A stretch of DNA of 48,397 nucleotides from Deltaproteobacteria bacterium. GTDB lineage: Bacteria > Desulfobacterota > Binatia > UBA9968 > JAJDTQ01. Positions 24,967-35,342 of this stretch are shown piece by piece. The DNA lies in NCBI GenBank assembly GCA_028821115.1, contig JAPPHF010000013.1, forward strand, positions 1-48,397, written 5' to 3'. Under the pieces are notes generated by a model. That model worked only from the letters and a program-made list of their open reading frames with translations, had not been told where the DNA came from and ran no database searches. The position numbers and the translations under genes are program-made. Positions within the stretch are counted from its first letter, which is position 1; each line of letters starts with the position of its first letter.

Positions 24967-25040
24967 AGTGCCCGCCTTTCATCCGCGGCGTGTCGACCGG
25001 TTCTCGGCGCGGACACTCAGGTCCCGCTCGATCCGGACGC

Positions 25041-25061
25041 GGGCGGGTTCAGAACCCGCCC
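25041..25061. repeat. REP-like palindrome GGGCGGGTTCAGAACCCGCCC
   Basis: Upstream of the 25121 hypothetical gene. Confidence 0.75.
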
Positions 25062-25120
25062 CTACATCCGTTCCACCCTCCGCCTTGACTTGGCCCCGCC
25101 CGGACGCAAGACTCACGCCC

Positions 25121-25369
25121 ATGAAACTTGACATCCACGTTCCTTCCATCGACGGCGTCGTCAGGGTCGAGATACGGTCGGTCGAGGAAAGCGGCTCGTG
25201 GGCCGCCTACCCCATCCTCGTCGGCGGCGCCGCGCTGGACGATGCCTGCCTTGTGCTGGCGCGCTCGGGTATGCCGCTTCGTTTCAGCGGCGAGAGCGCC
25301 GCCGCGGCCGAAACCACGGCCAAAGAGCACGTCCAGGCCCACTACCGGGTCCAGCGCATGATCTGGTGA
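25121..25369 (+). CDS. hypothetical protein, 82 aa
   Basis: ATG at 25121, MKLDIHVPSIDGVVRVEIRSVEESGSWAAYPILVGGAALDDACLVLARSG. Confidence 0.55.
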   Translation: MKLDIHVPSIDGVVRVEIRSVEESGSWAAYPILVGGAALDDACLVLARSGMPLRFSGESAAAAETTAKEHVQAHYRVQRMIW

Positions 25370-25440
25370 AAGCCGCGCCGAAGGCCCCGCCCGACGACGC
25401 GCGCCATGACACAGGACACTAGAAACACGCGGGCGGCGTG

Positions 25441-26499
25441 TCAAGTCGCGGGCTGTTGCTGGGTCACGCAGTGGATGCCGCCGAGGCCGAGGATCAGCGC
25501 GCGCGCATCGATGCCCGCCACCCGGCGGCCCGGGAAGAGCCCTGCCAGCGTGTCCAGCGCGACACCGTCCTTCGGACCGCCGTAGAGCGGCACCAGCACC
25601 ACGCCGTTGGCGATGTAGAAATTCGCATAGCTTGCCGGCAGGCGTGTCCCTCCGGCCGTCACCGGATCGGGCTGCGGCAGCGGAACGACGCGCAACCGCC
25701 GCCCTCCCGCAGCGGCGGCGGACTCCAGGCAGCGGTAGTTTTCCTGAAGGGCGCGATGGTTCTCGTCCCGCGGATCCTCCTCGACCACGCACACGACGGT
25801 CTCCGTGTCGACGAAGCGCGCGAGGTTGTCGACGTGCCCGTCGGTATCGTCCCCCGCCATGCCCGCCGGCAGCCAGACGATGCGCCGGAGCCCCAGCGCC
25901 GATCGCAGCAGCGCCTCGATATCCTTCCTGCCGCGGCCGCGGTTGCGGTTGGGATTCAGCAGACACTGCTCGGTGACCAGACAGCAACCGGCGCCGTTGA
26001 CCTCGATGGAGCCCCCTTCCAGGACGATCTCGGGCGAGAACGCCGGCAGGGCCAGGGACTCGTTGATCCGCAGCGGCACGGTGTCGTCCGCCACGTAGTC
26101 GGGGTACTTCAGTCCCCAAGCGTTGAACCGCCAGTTGACCAAGGCCAACGCCGCCGGGGGCTCCGCGCCGGTGATGAAGGTCGGCCCGTAGTCCCTTATC
26201 CATACGTCGACGGTCGGAATGTGGTGGAAGGTGACTCGGCCCGTGTCGACTCCGCCTTGCCGGAGACGCGCGGCCGCCGCGGCCTCGGAGGATGCGTCGT
26301 TGACCAGGAGGTTGACGGTCTCGCCCGCGACCAGCGCACGGATCATCTCCGACCAGGTCCCCCGCACCCGCTCCAGGTCGGCCGGCCAGGTGTCGAGGTT
26401 GTGCGGCCATGCAAGCCACGTGGCGGCGTGAGGCTCCCACTCCCCCGGCATGCGATAGCCCGCGCCCCGCGGATCCGCCAACCGGACATCCCGTCCCAC
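25441..26499 (-). CDS. aguA: agmatine deiminase
   Basis: MPGEWEPHAATWLAWPHNLDTWP, VLEGGSIEVNGAGCCLVTEQCLLNPNRN, DTDGHVDNLARFV. Confidence 0.95.
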   Translation of the reverse strand: MGRDVRLADPRGAGYRMPGEWEPHAATWLAWPHNLDTWPADLERVRGTWSEMIRALVAGETVNLLVNDASSEAAAAARLRQGGVDTGRVTFHHIPTVDVWIRDYGPTFITGAEPPAALALVNWRFNAWGLKYPDYVADDTVPLRINESLALPAFSPEIVLEGGSIEVNGAGCCLVTEQCLLNPNRNRGRGRKDIEALLRSALGLRRIVWLPAGMAGDDTDGHVDNLARFVDTETVVCVVEEDPRDENHRALQENYRCLESAAAAGGRRLRVVPLPQPDPVTAGGTRLPASYANFYIANGVVLVPLYGGPKDGVALDTLAGLFPGRRVAGIDARALILGLGGIHCVTQQQPAT

Positions 26500-26502
26500 G
26501 GA

Positions 26503-27372
26503 TCAATCCAGCAAGTGCTTGGTGAGGCCGCCGTAGGCGTCGATGCGCCGGTCCCGCAGGAACGGCCAGTTCTGACGGGCTTCGGCGATGACTCGGAGGT
26601 CGCAGTCCACCAGCAGGGTTTCGGGCTTGTTGGTCCCGGCCTGAGCCAGGACCCGACCGGAGGGATCGGCGGCGAAGGAGCCGCCCCAGAAGGTGATCTT
26701 CCCCTCGCGCCCCACCCGGTTGACGGCGGCCACGTAGACGCCGTTGGTCACCGCGTGAGACCGCTGCACCAACTCCCAGGCTTCGCGCTGGGTCCGGCGC
26801 TCGGCCCGGGCCTCTCCAGCGCCCCAGCCAATGGCGGTGGGATAGAAGATGATCTCGGCGCCGCCCAGGGACGCCAGCCGCGCCGCTTCCGGGAACCACT
26901 GGTCCCAGCATATGAGCACGGCGACTCTCGCATGGCGGGTCTGGAACGTACGGAAGCCCAGGTCGCCGGGAGTGAAGTAGAATTTCTCGTAGAAGCCCGG
27001 ATCGTCAGGTATGTGCATCTTGCGGTACCGGCCCACGATCTCACCGTCCGCGTCGATGACCAGGGCGGTGTTGTGGTAGACGCCGGGCGCGCGGGCCTCG
27101 AACACCGAGGCCACGATCACCACCTCCAGCTCCCGCGCCAGGGGACACAGCCGCTCGGTCGTGGGACCGGGAACGGGTTCGGCCAGGGTAAAGGCCGCCG
27201 TGTCCTCGGTCTGCGGAAAATACCGGGACCGGAACAGTTCCTGGACGCAGACGATCCGCGCGCCTTCCCCGGCGGCCAGGCGGATGCGCCGGGCGGTGGT
27301 GGCAAGGTTGCGGTCCGGGTCTGCGACCGCCCGGGACTGGATCAACCCCAGTGTCACGCGTTGGCTGGTCAT
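26503..27372 (-). CDS. aguB: N-carbamoylputrescine amidase (nitrilase superfamily)
   Basis: VTLGLIQSRAVADPDRNLATT, CVQELFRSRYFPQTED, VAVLICWDQWFPEAARL. Confidence 0.93.
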   Translation of the reverse strand: MTSQRVTLGLIQSRAVADPDRNLATTARRIRLAAGEGARIVCVQELFRSRYFPQTEDTAAFTLAEPVPGPTTERLCPLARELEVVIVASVFEARAPGVYHNTALVIDADGEIVGRYRKMHIPDDPGFYEKFYFTPGDLGFRTFQTRHARVAVLICWDQWFPEAARLASLGGAEIIFYPTAIGWGAGEARAERRTQREAWELVQRSHAVTNGVYVAAVNRVGREGKITFWGGSFAADPSGRVLAQAGTNKPETLLVDCDLRVIAEARQNWPFLRDRRIDAYGGLTKHLLD

Positions 27373-27477
27373 GGCTTCAATCACGCCGGACAGAGGGAAC
27401 TGGAACACGCCCACCCGCCGGAACGCCGAGTGCGATTCAAGGCTGGTCGCGAAACACGATGTGGCGGGATTGGCGTC

Positions 27478-28773
<1,296 letters not shown>

Positions 28774-28971
28774 ACCTCGTTCCTCTCCATTTACGATTTC
28801 GAAAGTAGCACTCTTAGACTATCCCCGGTGAGGGGTCAAGCCATATTGGGAGGCCATTCCGCTTGACATTTTGAGCGGATTTCGTTCCAGGAAACGGCCC
28901 CTGGAAGGGGTTTTTGGAGGGATTCCGGCACCGAATCGCGGGCGTCGGGCGGGACCCCTCGGGGATCGGAC

Positions 28972-29724
28972 TCACGCCCCGGTGAGCCGCATGCCGCCGT
29001 CCACCGGCAGGATCGCGGCGGTGACATGGGAGGCGGCGTCCGAGGCCAGGTACACGGCCGCCTGGGCCACGTCCTCGGGCTCTCCGATGCGCCCGAGCGG
29101 CACCCGCGTGGCGTAGCGGGCGAGCTTTTCCGGGGTCGACGTGTCCACCATGGGAGTGCGGTTGGGGCCGGGGCAGATGCAGTTGACCCGGATGTTCTGG
29201 CGGGCGTGGTCCTCGGCCATGGCCTCGGTCAGCCGGACCATTCCGCCCTTCGAGGCGCAGTAGGCCGCGCGCCCCGCCTGCCCCATCATCCCCGAGCGGG
29301 CAGCAATATTGATGATGACGCCGCCGCCGCGTTTGACCATCTCCGGGATGGCGTGGCGGCAGACGTTGAAGACACCCTTCAGGTTGGTGTCGAGGGTCCG
29401 GTCCCAATCCTCCTCGGTGATCTCCGTCACCGCGCCGTTGGTGCGGACGCCGGCGCTGTGGACCACGATGTCCAGACCGCCGTAGCGTTCCACCGCGGCG
29501 GCCACCACCGCCGCCATCTCGTCGTGGCGCCGGACGTCGGCCGCGGTGAACATGGCGTCGCCGCCCTCGGCGCGAATGAGGGCCAGGGTCTCCTCGCCCT
29601 TGCTCGCGGTGGTAGAGGTCCCCGCCACCGCGCAGCCCTCCTGGGTGAAGGCAACCGCGATGGCGCGCCCCAGGCCCGAGCCGAATCCCGTGACCAGAGC
29701 GACTTTGTCTTCGAGTTGGTACAT
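28972..29724 (-). CDS. short-chain dehydrogenase/reductase
   Basis: MYQLEDKVALVTGFGSGLGRAIA, YCASKGGMVRLTEAMAEDHARQNIRVNCICPG. Confidence 0.93.
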   Translation of the reverse strand: MYQLEDKVALVTGFGSGLGRAIAVAFTQEGCAVAGTSTTASKGEETLALIRAEGGDAMFTAADVRRHDEMAAVVAAAVERYGGLDIVVHSAGVRTNGAVTEITEEDWDRTLDTNLKGVFNVCRHAIPEMVKRGGGVIINIAARSGMMGQAGRAAYCASKGGMVRLTEAMAEDHARQNIRVNCICPGPNRTPMVDTSTPEKLARYATRVPLGRIGEPEDVAQAAVYLASDAASHVTAAILPVDGGMRLTGA

Positions 29725-29752
29725 GGGTTCTTCCTTTCTGCCTGCATCGAGC

Positions 29753-29853
29753 GTCATTCCCGCGGAAGCGGGAGTCCAGGTGGGGTGCGGCGGAGAAGCA
29801 TGCCGGTTTGCCCCCCTCCCCGCCCTAGATTCCCGCTTTCCGCGGGAATGACG
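29753..29853. repeat. paired inverted REP-like sequences (BIME-like)
   Basis: GTCATTCCCGCGGAAGCGGGAGTCCAG at 29753 and, in reverse, CTAGATTCCCGCTTTCCGCGGGAATGACG at 29825-29853; a shorter related copy CGTCATTCGCGGGAATGACG at 31713-31732. Confidence 0.75.
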
Positions 29854-29881
29854 ACACGTGGGTCGCCGCCGTTCCCCGCGT

Positions 29882-31006
29882 TCAACTCCGGGCGTATTCC
29901 CGCACCGCGTCGTCGTTCAGCACCATCCCGTGCCCGGGGGTTTCCGGCAGCGTCACCCAGCCGTCCTCGGGCTCGGGCGGGTCCTTGTAGAGGGTCCTGG
30001 CCATGTGCCAGTCGTTCACGTGGAACTCGGTGCGCCAGCCGTTGGGCACGGCGGCGTGCAGGTTCATGTCGTAGTAGGCGCCGTTGCCGATGGGCAGGTC
30101 GAAGGCCTGCGCCACCGCCGCCGCCTTCATGCCCATGGTGAAGCCGCCCACGGAGCCGACCTGGATGTTGAGGAAATCCACGGCATCGGCCCGTGCCAGG
30201 CCCGTCAAGCCGTAGAAGTCCTCCCACTGCCCGGCGGCGATGGGAATGGAGGTTTGGCGCCGCAGCGCCGCCAGCTTGGCCGGGTCGTTCCTGAGAAGGG
30301 GCTCCTCGAACCACATCAGGTTGTAGGGCTCCAGCCGCTTGCACCAGCGGAGCGCCGCGTCGTAGCGCAGCAGGCAGGCGGCATCCACCATGAGCTCGAC
30401 CTCGTCCCCCACGGCTTCCCGAACCGCCCGCACCCGGCGCTCGTCCTCCGACGGGTCGTCCTCCCGGTGCGCTCCGCTGGCGCCGCGCATGTCGATCTCG
30501 CCGTGGACGTTGACCCGTCCGACCATCAGCTTGAGGCGCTTGTGGCCGCGCTCCACCCAATGCCGCGCCGCCTCCACCAGAGCGTCCCGGCCATAGCTCC
30601 TGACGCCGAAGGTGAAGTAGCAGGGGACCGACTTCTGCGCTCCTCCCAGCAAACGCCAAACCGGCAGATCGTAGAGCTTTCCCTTGATGTCCCACAACGC
30701 CACGTCGATGGCGCTTACCGCGGCGTTCCACACACCCGGCTCGGCCCGGGGGTTGAAGCGCCAGCGCATCTCGTGCATGAGCCGCTCGTTCTCCAGGGGA
30801 TCGCGGCCCAGGAGGAACGGAGTCAGGTCGGCCTCGATGAACCGCAGGATGGCGGATCCGGGACCATGGCCGATCTCCGCCGTACCGGTCAGCCCCTGGT
30901 CGGTTTCCACCCACACGAGGTCGACAGAGGCGGTCCGGCGTTCGTGGAACGGCAAGTCCAGGGGAATGTTCGCGAGCCGCGCGGTCTTGATGACGCTGAT
31001 CTTCAT
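29882..31006 (-). CDS. enolase superfamily, mandelate racemase/muconate lactonizing-type enzyme
   Basis: MKISVIKTARLANIPLDLPFHERRTASVDLVWVETDQGLTG; ELMVDAACLLRYDAALRW; WFEEPL. Confidence 0.9.
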   Translation of the reverse strand: MKISVIKTARLANIPLDLPFHERRTASVDLVWVETDQGLTGTAEIGHGPGSAILRFIEADLTPFLLGRDPLENERLMHEMRWRFNPRAEPGVWNAAVSAIDVALWDIKGKLYDLPVWRLLGGAQKSVPCYFTFGVRSYGRDALVEAARHWVERGHKRLKLMVGRVNVHGEIDMRGASGAHREDDPSEDERRVRAVREAVGDEVELMVDAACLLRYDAALRWCKRLEPYNLMWFEEPLLRNDPAKLAALRRQTSIPIAAGQWEDFYGLTGLARADAVDFLNIQVGSVGGFTMGMKAAAVAQAFDLPIGNGAYYDMNLHAAVPNGWRTEFHVNDWHMARTLYKDPPEPEDGWVTLPETPGHGMVLNDDAVREYARS

Positions 31007-31144
31007 GGTGTCGGGGTCTCCGTTCATGTCAGGGGAACGTCCTTAGACTACCCAACCCAAACCAAAGGCCGCAAGGGGAATAGGGCCGCTCCACCGGTCG
31101 GGCGGAGCGGAGCGGAGCGGTGTCGAATGAAGCGGTTTCAACCG

Positions 31145-31694
31145 CTAGTTGTCATCCGCATCGAAAGCCTGATGGCGCACGAACACCTCCGCATCCTGGG
31201 GCAGAAAGAACACGAGCCGGACTTCCTCAACGGAGGGCATCCTGGATGGCTTGGGACGACACTGCGGCGGCCTCATCCATGGGATAGCCGTAGATGCCGG
31301 TGGAGATGGCCGGGAAGGCCACCGTGGTCAATCCCGCCTCGGCGGCGATGCTCAGGGAGTTGCGGTAGCACTCGGACAGCTTCTCCTCCTTGTCCGGGCC
31401 GCCGCTGCCGTACACCGGACCCACGGTGTGGATTACGTGGCGTGCCGGCATCCTGCCTGCCGTCGTAAGGACCGCGCCGCCGGTGGGAAGGCCGTCCGCG
31501 TAGCGCGTGGCTCGGATGTCCCTGCACTCCTCCAGGATGGCCGGCCCGCCAGCGCGGTGGATCGCCCCGTCCACACCGCCGCCGCCCATGAGGGTCCCGT
31601 TGGCGGCGTTGACGACCGCGTCCACCGCCTCCTGGGTGATGTCTCCCACCTTCACGACCACACGGCCGTCAAGGAATCGCTCATGTGCCCTCAT
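31145..31694 (-). pseudogene. macro-domain (ADP-ribose/ADP-ribosyl-binding) protein, frame broken near 31230-31240
   Basis: DGRVVVKVGDITQEAVDAVVNAANGTLMGGGGVDGAIHRAGG ... STGIYGYPMDEAAAVSSQAIQDALR*; the expected C-terminus PSVEEVRLVFFLPQDAEVFVRHQAFDADDN* continues in another frame to 31145. Confidence 0.8.
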
Positions 31695-31789
31695 ACTCCC
31701 CAGCCCCAGATCCGTCATTCGCGGGAATGACGAAACCCGATGCGGAACGGTGCCAATCGAAGTCGAGCAAAAGGCGCCAATCGAAACGG

Positions 31790-32936
31790 CTACCGCCACA
31801 CCTGCCGCGCCGTCTCCACCACCCGCTCGAGCTTCCGCTTCTGGTCGTCCGGCGTGATGAGGTTGCCCACCACGTCCGAAGAGAAGCCGCACTGGGGGCT
31901 GATGGCCAGTTGCTCCAACGGCAGGAACCGGGCGGCGTCATCGATGCGCCGCCTCAGATCGTCCACGCTCTCCAGCTCCGGCACCTTGGTGCTCACCAGG
32001 CCCAGCACCACCACCGTGCCCTTGGGGACGAACCGCAACGGCTCGAAACCGCCGGCGCGTTCGGAATCGTACTCCAGCAGCAGCCGGCTGTGCTTCAGTC
32101 CGCCGAACAAGCGCTCCGCCACCGCGTCGTAGGAGCCCTCCCGGTGCCACATGCTGCGTTGGTTGCCGCGGCACAGGTGGATGCCGGAAACAGCGTCGCC
32201 GAAGGCTTCGAGGATACGATTGTCGGCGTCGATGGACCGTTCCAGGTTCACGTCCGGGTCTTCGCCCCGCTGCCGCATGGCCTCGAGCGAAGGCTCGTCG
32301 ACGTAGGCCGTGTAGCCCGGCGCGTCGATCTGGACGTAGCGGCAACCGGCCTCCACCACGCTCGCCACCATGGTCTTCTCGATGGCCACGACGTCGGCGA
32401 GGAAGTCATCCACCGTGGGGTAGATGTCGCGCGAGTTCTCGTGATCGAAGCGCTGGCTGATGCGGTCCGGGCCGATGAGCGGTGACCTTGGCCGGGGTGC
32501 GGGCCACGGTGCTGACATGGCGGTACTCGTCGAGGGGGAGGTTGCGCGCAAGGCGCAGCCGCTCCGCCGCCGGCAGCCGGTGCCAGACGGGTACTCCGGC
32601 CTCCACGTCCCGGTGGACGTCCCAGCGCTGCAGCGCTTTTCCGTGCCGGGACTGATTCTCCAGAGTTTCAATGCGGGCCGCTACCGAACGGAACCCCTCG
32701 ACACAGGCGCCGAAACTGTCCTGAAAATTCAGCCTGCGGAGCTCGCCGTCGGTGACCACCTCCAGGCCCGCGTCTTCCTGCAACGCCACCGCCTCCCGAA
32801 TGCACTCATCCTCCACCACCCGTAACTCCGCGGCGTCCGCCTCGCCCGCATCGAAACGATGCCGCGCTTGCTTGAGCCGCTCCGGACGAAGCAGGCTGCC
32901 GATCACGTCGGTTCTCATGGTTGCCAAGTCGCTCAT
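31790..32936 (-). pseudogene. cobalamin-independent methionine synthase (MetE C-terminal-like) family protein, frame broken near 32480
   Basis: N-terminal half MSDLATMRTDVIGSLLRPERLK...TPAKVT in one frame, continuing as LIGPDRISQRFDHENSRDIYP...CGFSSDVVGNLITPDDQKRKLERVVETARQVWR in another. Confidence 0.85.
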
Positions 32937-32952
32937 TCCGGTCTCCGCCCAC

Positions 32953-33155
32953 CCCGCGGGATACTGCGGGCTCGCCTGAAGGTCGTTGAAACCGCTTCCA
33001 CCCCCGCCTCCGGTAGCACGTAACAGGTGTGCCGGCCCGGCGGTCTCAAGCCGCTGCAAGAACTCCGTCTGCTCCATGAGCATGGCGTCTGTCAAGTCCT
33101 TGAAGGTGTTGTCCGGTTCCAGCCAGAGATCCGAGGTGAAGGGATCGCTCACCCT
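32953..33155 (-). pseudogene. decayed ATP-dependent DNA ligase C-terminal fragment
   Basis: TFKDLTDAMLMEQTEFLQRLETA...FNDLQASPQYPAG matches TFKGLTDAMLREQTEILQRLETA...FNDLQASPQYPAG of the intact ligase; exact 29-nt identity 32962-32990 = 44384-44412. Confidence 0.88.
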
Positions 33156-33204
33156 TGACTCCTGGGAAAGGAATCTGGGAAAGAGAAGGGAGAACCCCCC
33201 TTGA

Positions 33205-33306
33205 CGGCGGCCCTACGACATCATGTTTTCATCACCGCATACATTGACAGCGGCTACCGCGATTGGGAAGGGTTGCCGTGTAACGACAGGCTGGGGGAGT
33301 CACAAC
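33205..33306 (+). pseudogene. decayed DUF3891-family fragment
   Basis: RPYDIM-(frameshift)-FITAYIDSGYRDWEGLPCND vs RPYDTMVFATTYHDSGYREWEGLPRMD of the intact gene at 47151. Confidence 0.82.
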
Positions 33307-33307
33307 G

Positions 33308-35230
33308 GTGAACGAAACCCAAGGCGGATCTGAAACCCCCGGCAATCGGACCCTTATCGGTCTCTTGATCGCTGGCTTGTCGTTATTCCTCGCCCTTTTT
33401 CATCTGTACACGGGTGTGTTCGGCACTCTGAATGCGATGCTGCAACGCAGCATTCATTTGGGGGTCGCCTTGGTGCTGGTTTTTCTGATTTACCCTGCGA
33501 AAAAGGGGGCCAAGGGCACGCCGGGCGTCTCCAATTACGTTTGCCTGGCGCTCACGATCGTGTCGATGGGCTATCTCTATTGGAATGTCGAGTATCTGAC
33601 CCAGGAACGCATCTCCATGTTAACGCCGGCCACCTTGGTCGAGACGGTCCTCTGCATTTGCCTAATATCGGTTGTTCTCGAAGGCGTGCGAAGAACGCTC
33701 GGGATGCCTCTGGCCATCGTCGTTGCCGTGTTCATCCTGTACTACATCGTCGGCCCGTATTTCCCGTCCGACGGCATCGGTTATGCGGCGCTCGGCTACG
33801 AAGTCTTTATCGACAATCAATACCTGTCGCTGGCCGGCATGTTCGGCCTGGCGCTGGGCATCTCGGCCACGTTCCTGCCGCTGTTCATCATCTTCGGACG
33901 CATCATGCACGCCACCGGTTTCGGTGGGTTCCTGACGGACTTCGCCATGGGCGTCGCGGGACGCACACGGGGCGGGCCGGCGAAGGTTGCGATCATTTCC
34001 AGCGCGCTCTTCGGCACCATCAACGGCAGCGCCACGGCGAATGCGCTGACCACGGGCAATTTTACCATCCCGCTGATGAAGCGCTCCGGCTACTCGAGCC
34101 ACTTTTCCGCCGGGGTCGAAGCCTCGGCCTCCACGGGCGGCCAGATAATGCCGCCGATCATGGGAGCGGCTGCCTTCCTGATGGCCGAGTTTGCCCGGAT
34201 TCCCTACGTCACCATCATGCAGTACGCGATCTTTCCGGCGATCCTCTTCTTTCTGGGTATCTTCGTCACGGTCGACCTGGAGGCCAAGAAACTGCGGCTC
34301 AAGGGCCTCGCGAGCGACGAACTGCCGGACTGGAAATCCCAAGTCACGAAATATCTTCACTTGCTGGTGCCCATCGGACTCCTGGTATGGCTGATCGTCC
34401 AGAACCGCTCGCTGATGTATTCGATAACGGTCTCGATCATCGCCTTGTTCGTTCTCGCCTATTTGCGCAGCGCGACCCGCATGGGCTGGGGGGCGCTGTT
34501 CGACGCCCTGGTCGCATCGAGCCGCGACATTCTCGGGGTGGCGATGGCGACGGCGGCGGTCGGAATCATCGTCGGGATCGTCGGCTTGACAGGGTTGGGG
34601 ATCAAGCTCTCTTCCCTGATGGTGGACCTGAGCGTCGGCAATCTGTTGGCGTCGCTGCTGCTCGCGTTCCTGGGCGCGATGGTCCTCGGAATGACCATGA
34701 ACACCTCGGCGGTTTACCTGCTGCTGGTGGCGCTGATCATACCGGGATTGCTCAAGGTCGGTCTCGCGGTGCCGCAGGCGCACTTCTTCGGCTTCTACTT
34801 CGGCGTGCTGGCCCAGGTCACCCCTCCCGTGGCAGTGACCGCCTATGCGGCAGCAGGGCTTGCCCAGGCCGACCTGAACAAGACGGGCTATGCCGCGATC
34901 AAGCTGTGCGCATCCGGCTTCGTGGTCCCGTTCATGTTCGCGTACTCACCGGAATTGATGTTGATCGGCTCCTGGCAGGATATCGCCATCGCCATACCGT
35001 CCGCCCTGATCGGCGTCTACGTGGTGTCGGTGGTGGCGTCGGCGTACTGGCTGACGCACATGCGCTGGTATGAACGCCTGGTGGCGTTGGGTGGCGCCCT
35101 TCTGAGCATCTTCCCCGGAATCTGGTCCGATATCATCGGACTCGCGCTGATCGCGCTCGTGTTGGCCGGCCAGTTCAAGCGCGTCCGGGACGAGGACGCG
35201 CGTACCGACGCCCGGGAACCGTCGGAATAG
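33308..35230 (+). CDS. TRAP transporter, fused small/large permease subunits (TAXI-associated)
   Basis: 640 aa, many TM segments; GRTRGGPAKVAIISSALFGTINGSATANALTTGNFTIPLMKR; GTG start. Confidence 0.93.
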   Translation: MNETQGGSETPGNRTLIGLLIAGLSLFLALFHLYTGVFGTLNAMLQRSIHLGVALVLVFLIYPAKKGAKGTPGVSNYVCLALTIVSMGYLYWNVEYLTQERISMLTPATLVETVLCICLISVVLEGVRRTLGMPLAIVVAVFILYYIVGPYFPSDGIGYAALGYEVFIDNQYLSLAGMFGLALGISATFLPLFIIFGRIMHATGFGGFLTDFAMGVAGRTRGGPAKVAIISSALFGTINGSATANALTTGNFTIPLMKRSGYSSHFSAGVEASASTGGQIMPPIMGAAAFLMAEFARIPYVTIMQYAIFPAILFFLGIFVTVDLEAKKLRLKGLASDELPDWKSQVTKYLHLLVPIGLLVWLIVQNRSLMYSITVSIIALFVLAYLRSATRMGWGALFDALVASSRDILGVAMATAAVGIIVGIVGLTGLGIKLSSLMVDLSVGNLLASLLLAFLGAMVLGMTMNTSAVYLLLVALIIPGLLKVGLAVPQAHFFGFYFGVLAQVTPPVAVTAYAAAGLAQADLNKTGYAAIKLCASGFVVPFMFAYSPELMLIGSWQDIAIAIPSALIGVYVVSVVASAYWLTHMRWYERLVALGGALLSIFPGIWSDIIGLALIALVLAGQFKRVRDEDARTDAREPSE

Positions 35231-35342
35231 CGTTGATGCGAGTGTCACGAAGTGAGAAAGGAGGACAATAGCCAGACCCTTTGGAATGCGTTCAATGACA
35301 CGGCCCATATCCGCTGACCGTCAATACCAAGGAGGAAATGTG

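Noticed and set aside
25409-25421. ACAGGACACTA resembling the MITE terminal repeat at 6184-6195
   Set aside because: Only about 11 nt shared and no partner arm nearby.
28899-28918. CCCCTGGAAGGGGTTTTT terminator-like hairpin upstream of gltA
   Set aside because: On the plus strand with no upstream plus-strand gene to terminate; too short to be confident.
31105-31122. Short tandem run CGGAGCGGAGCGGAGCGG
   Set aside because: Three or so copies of a 5-bp unit in a GC-rich spacer; no clear function.
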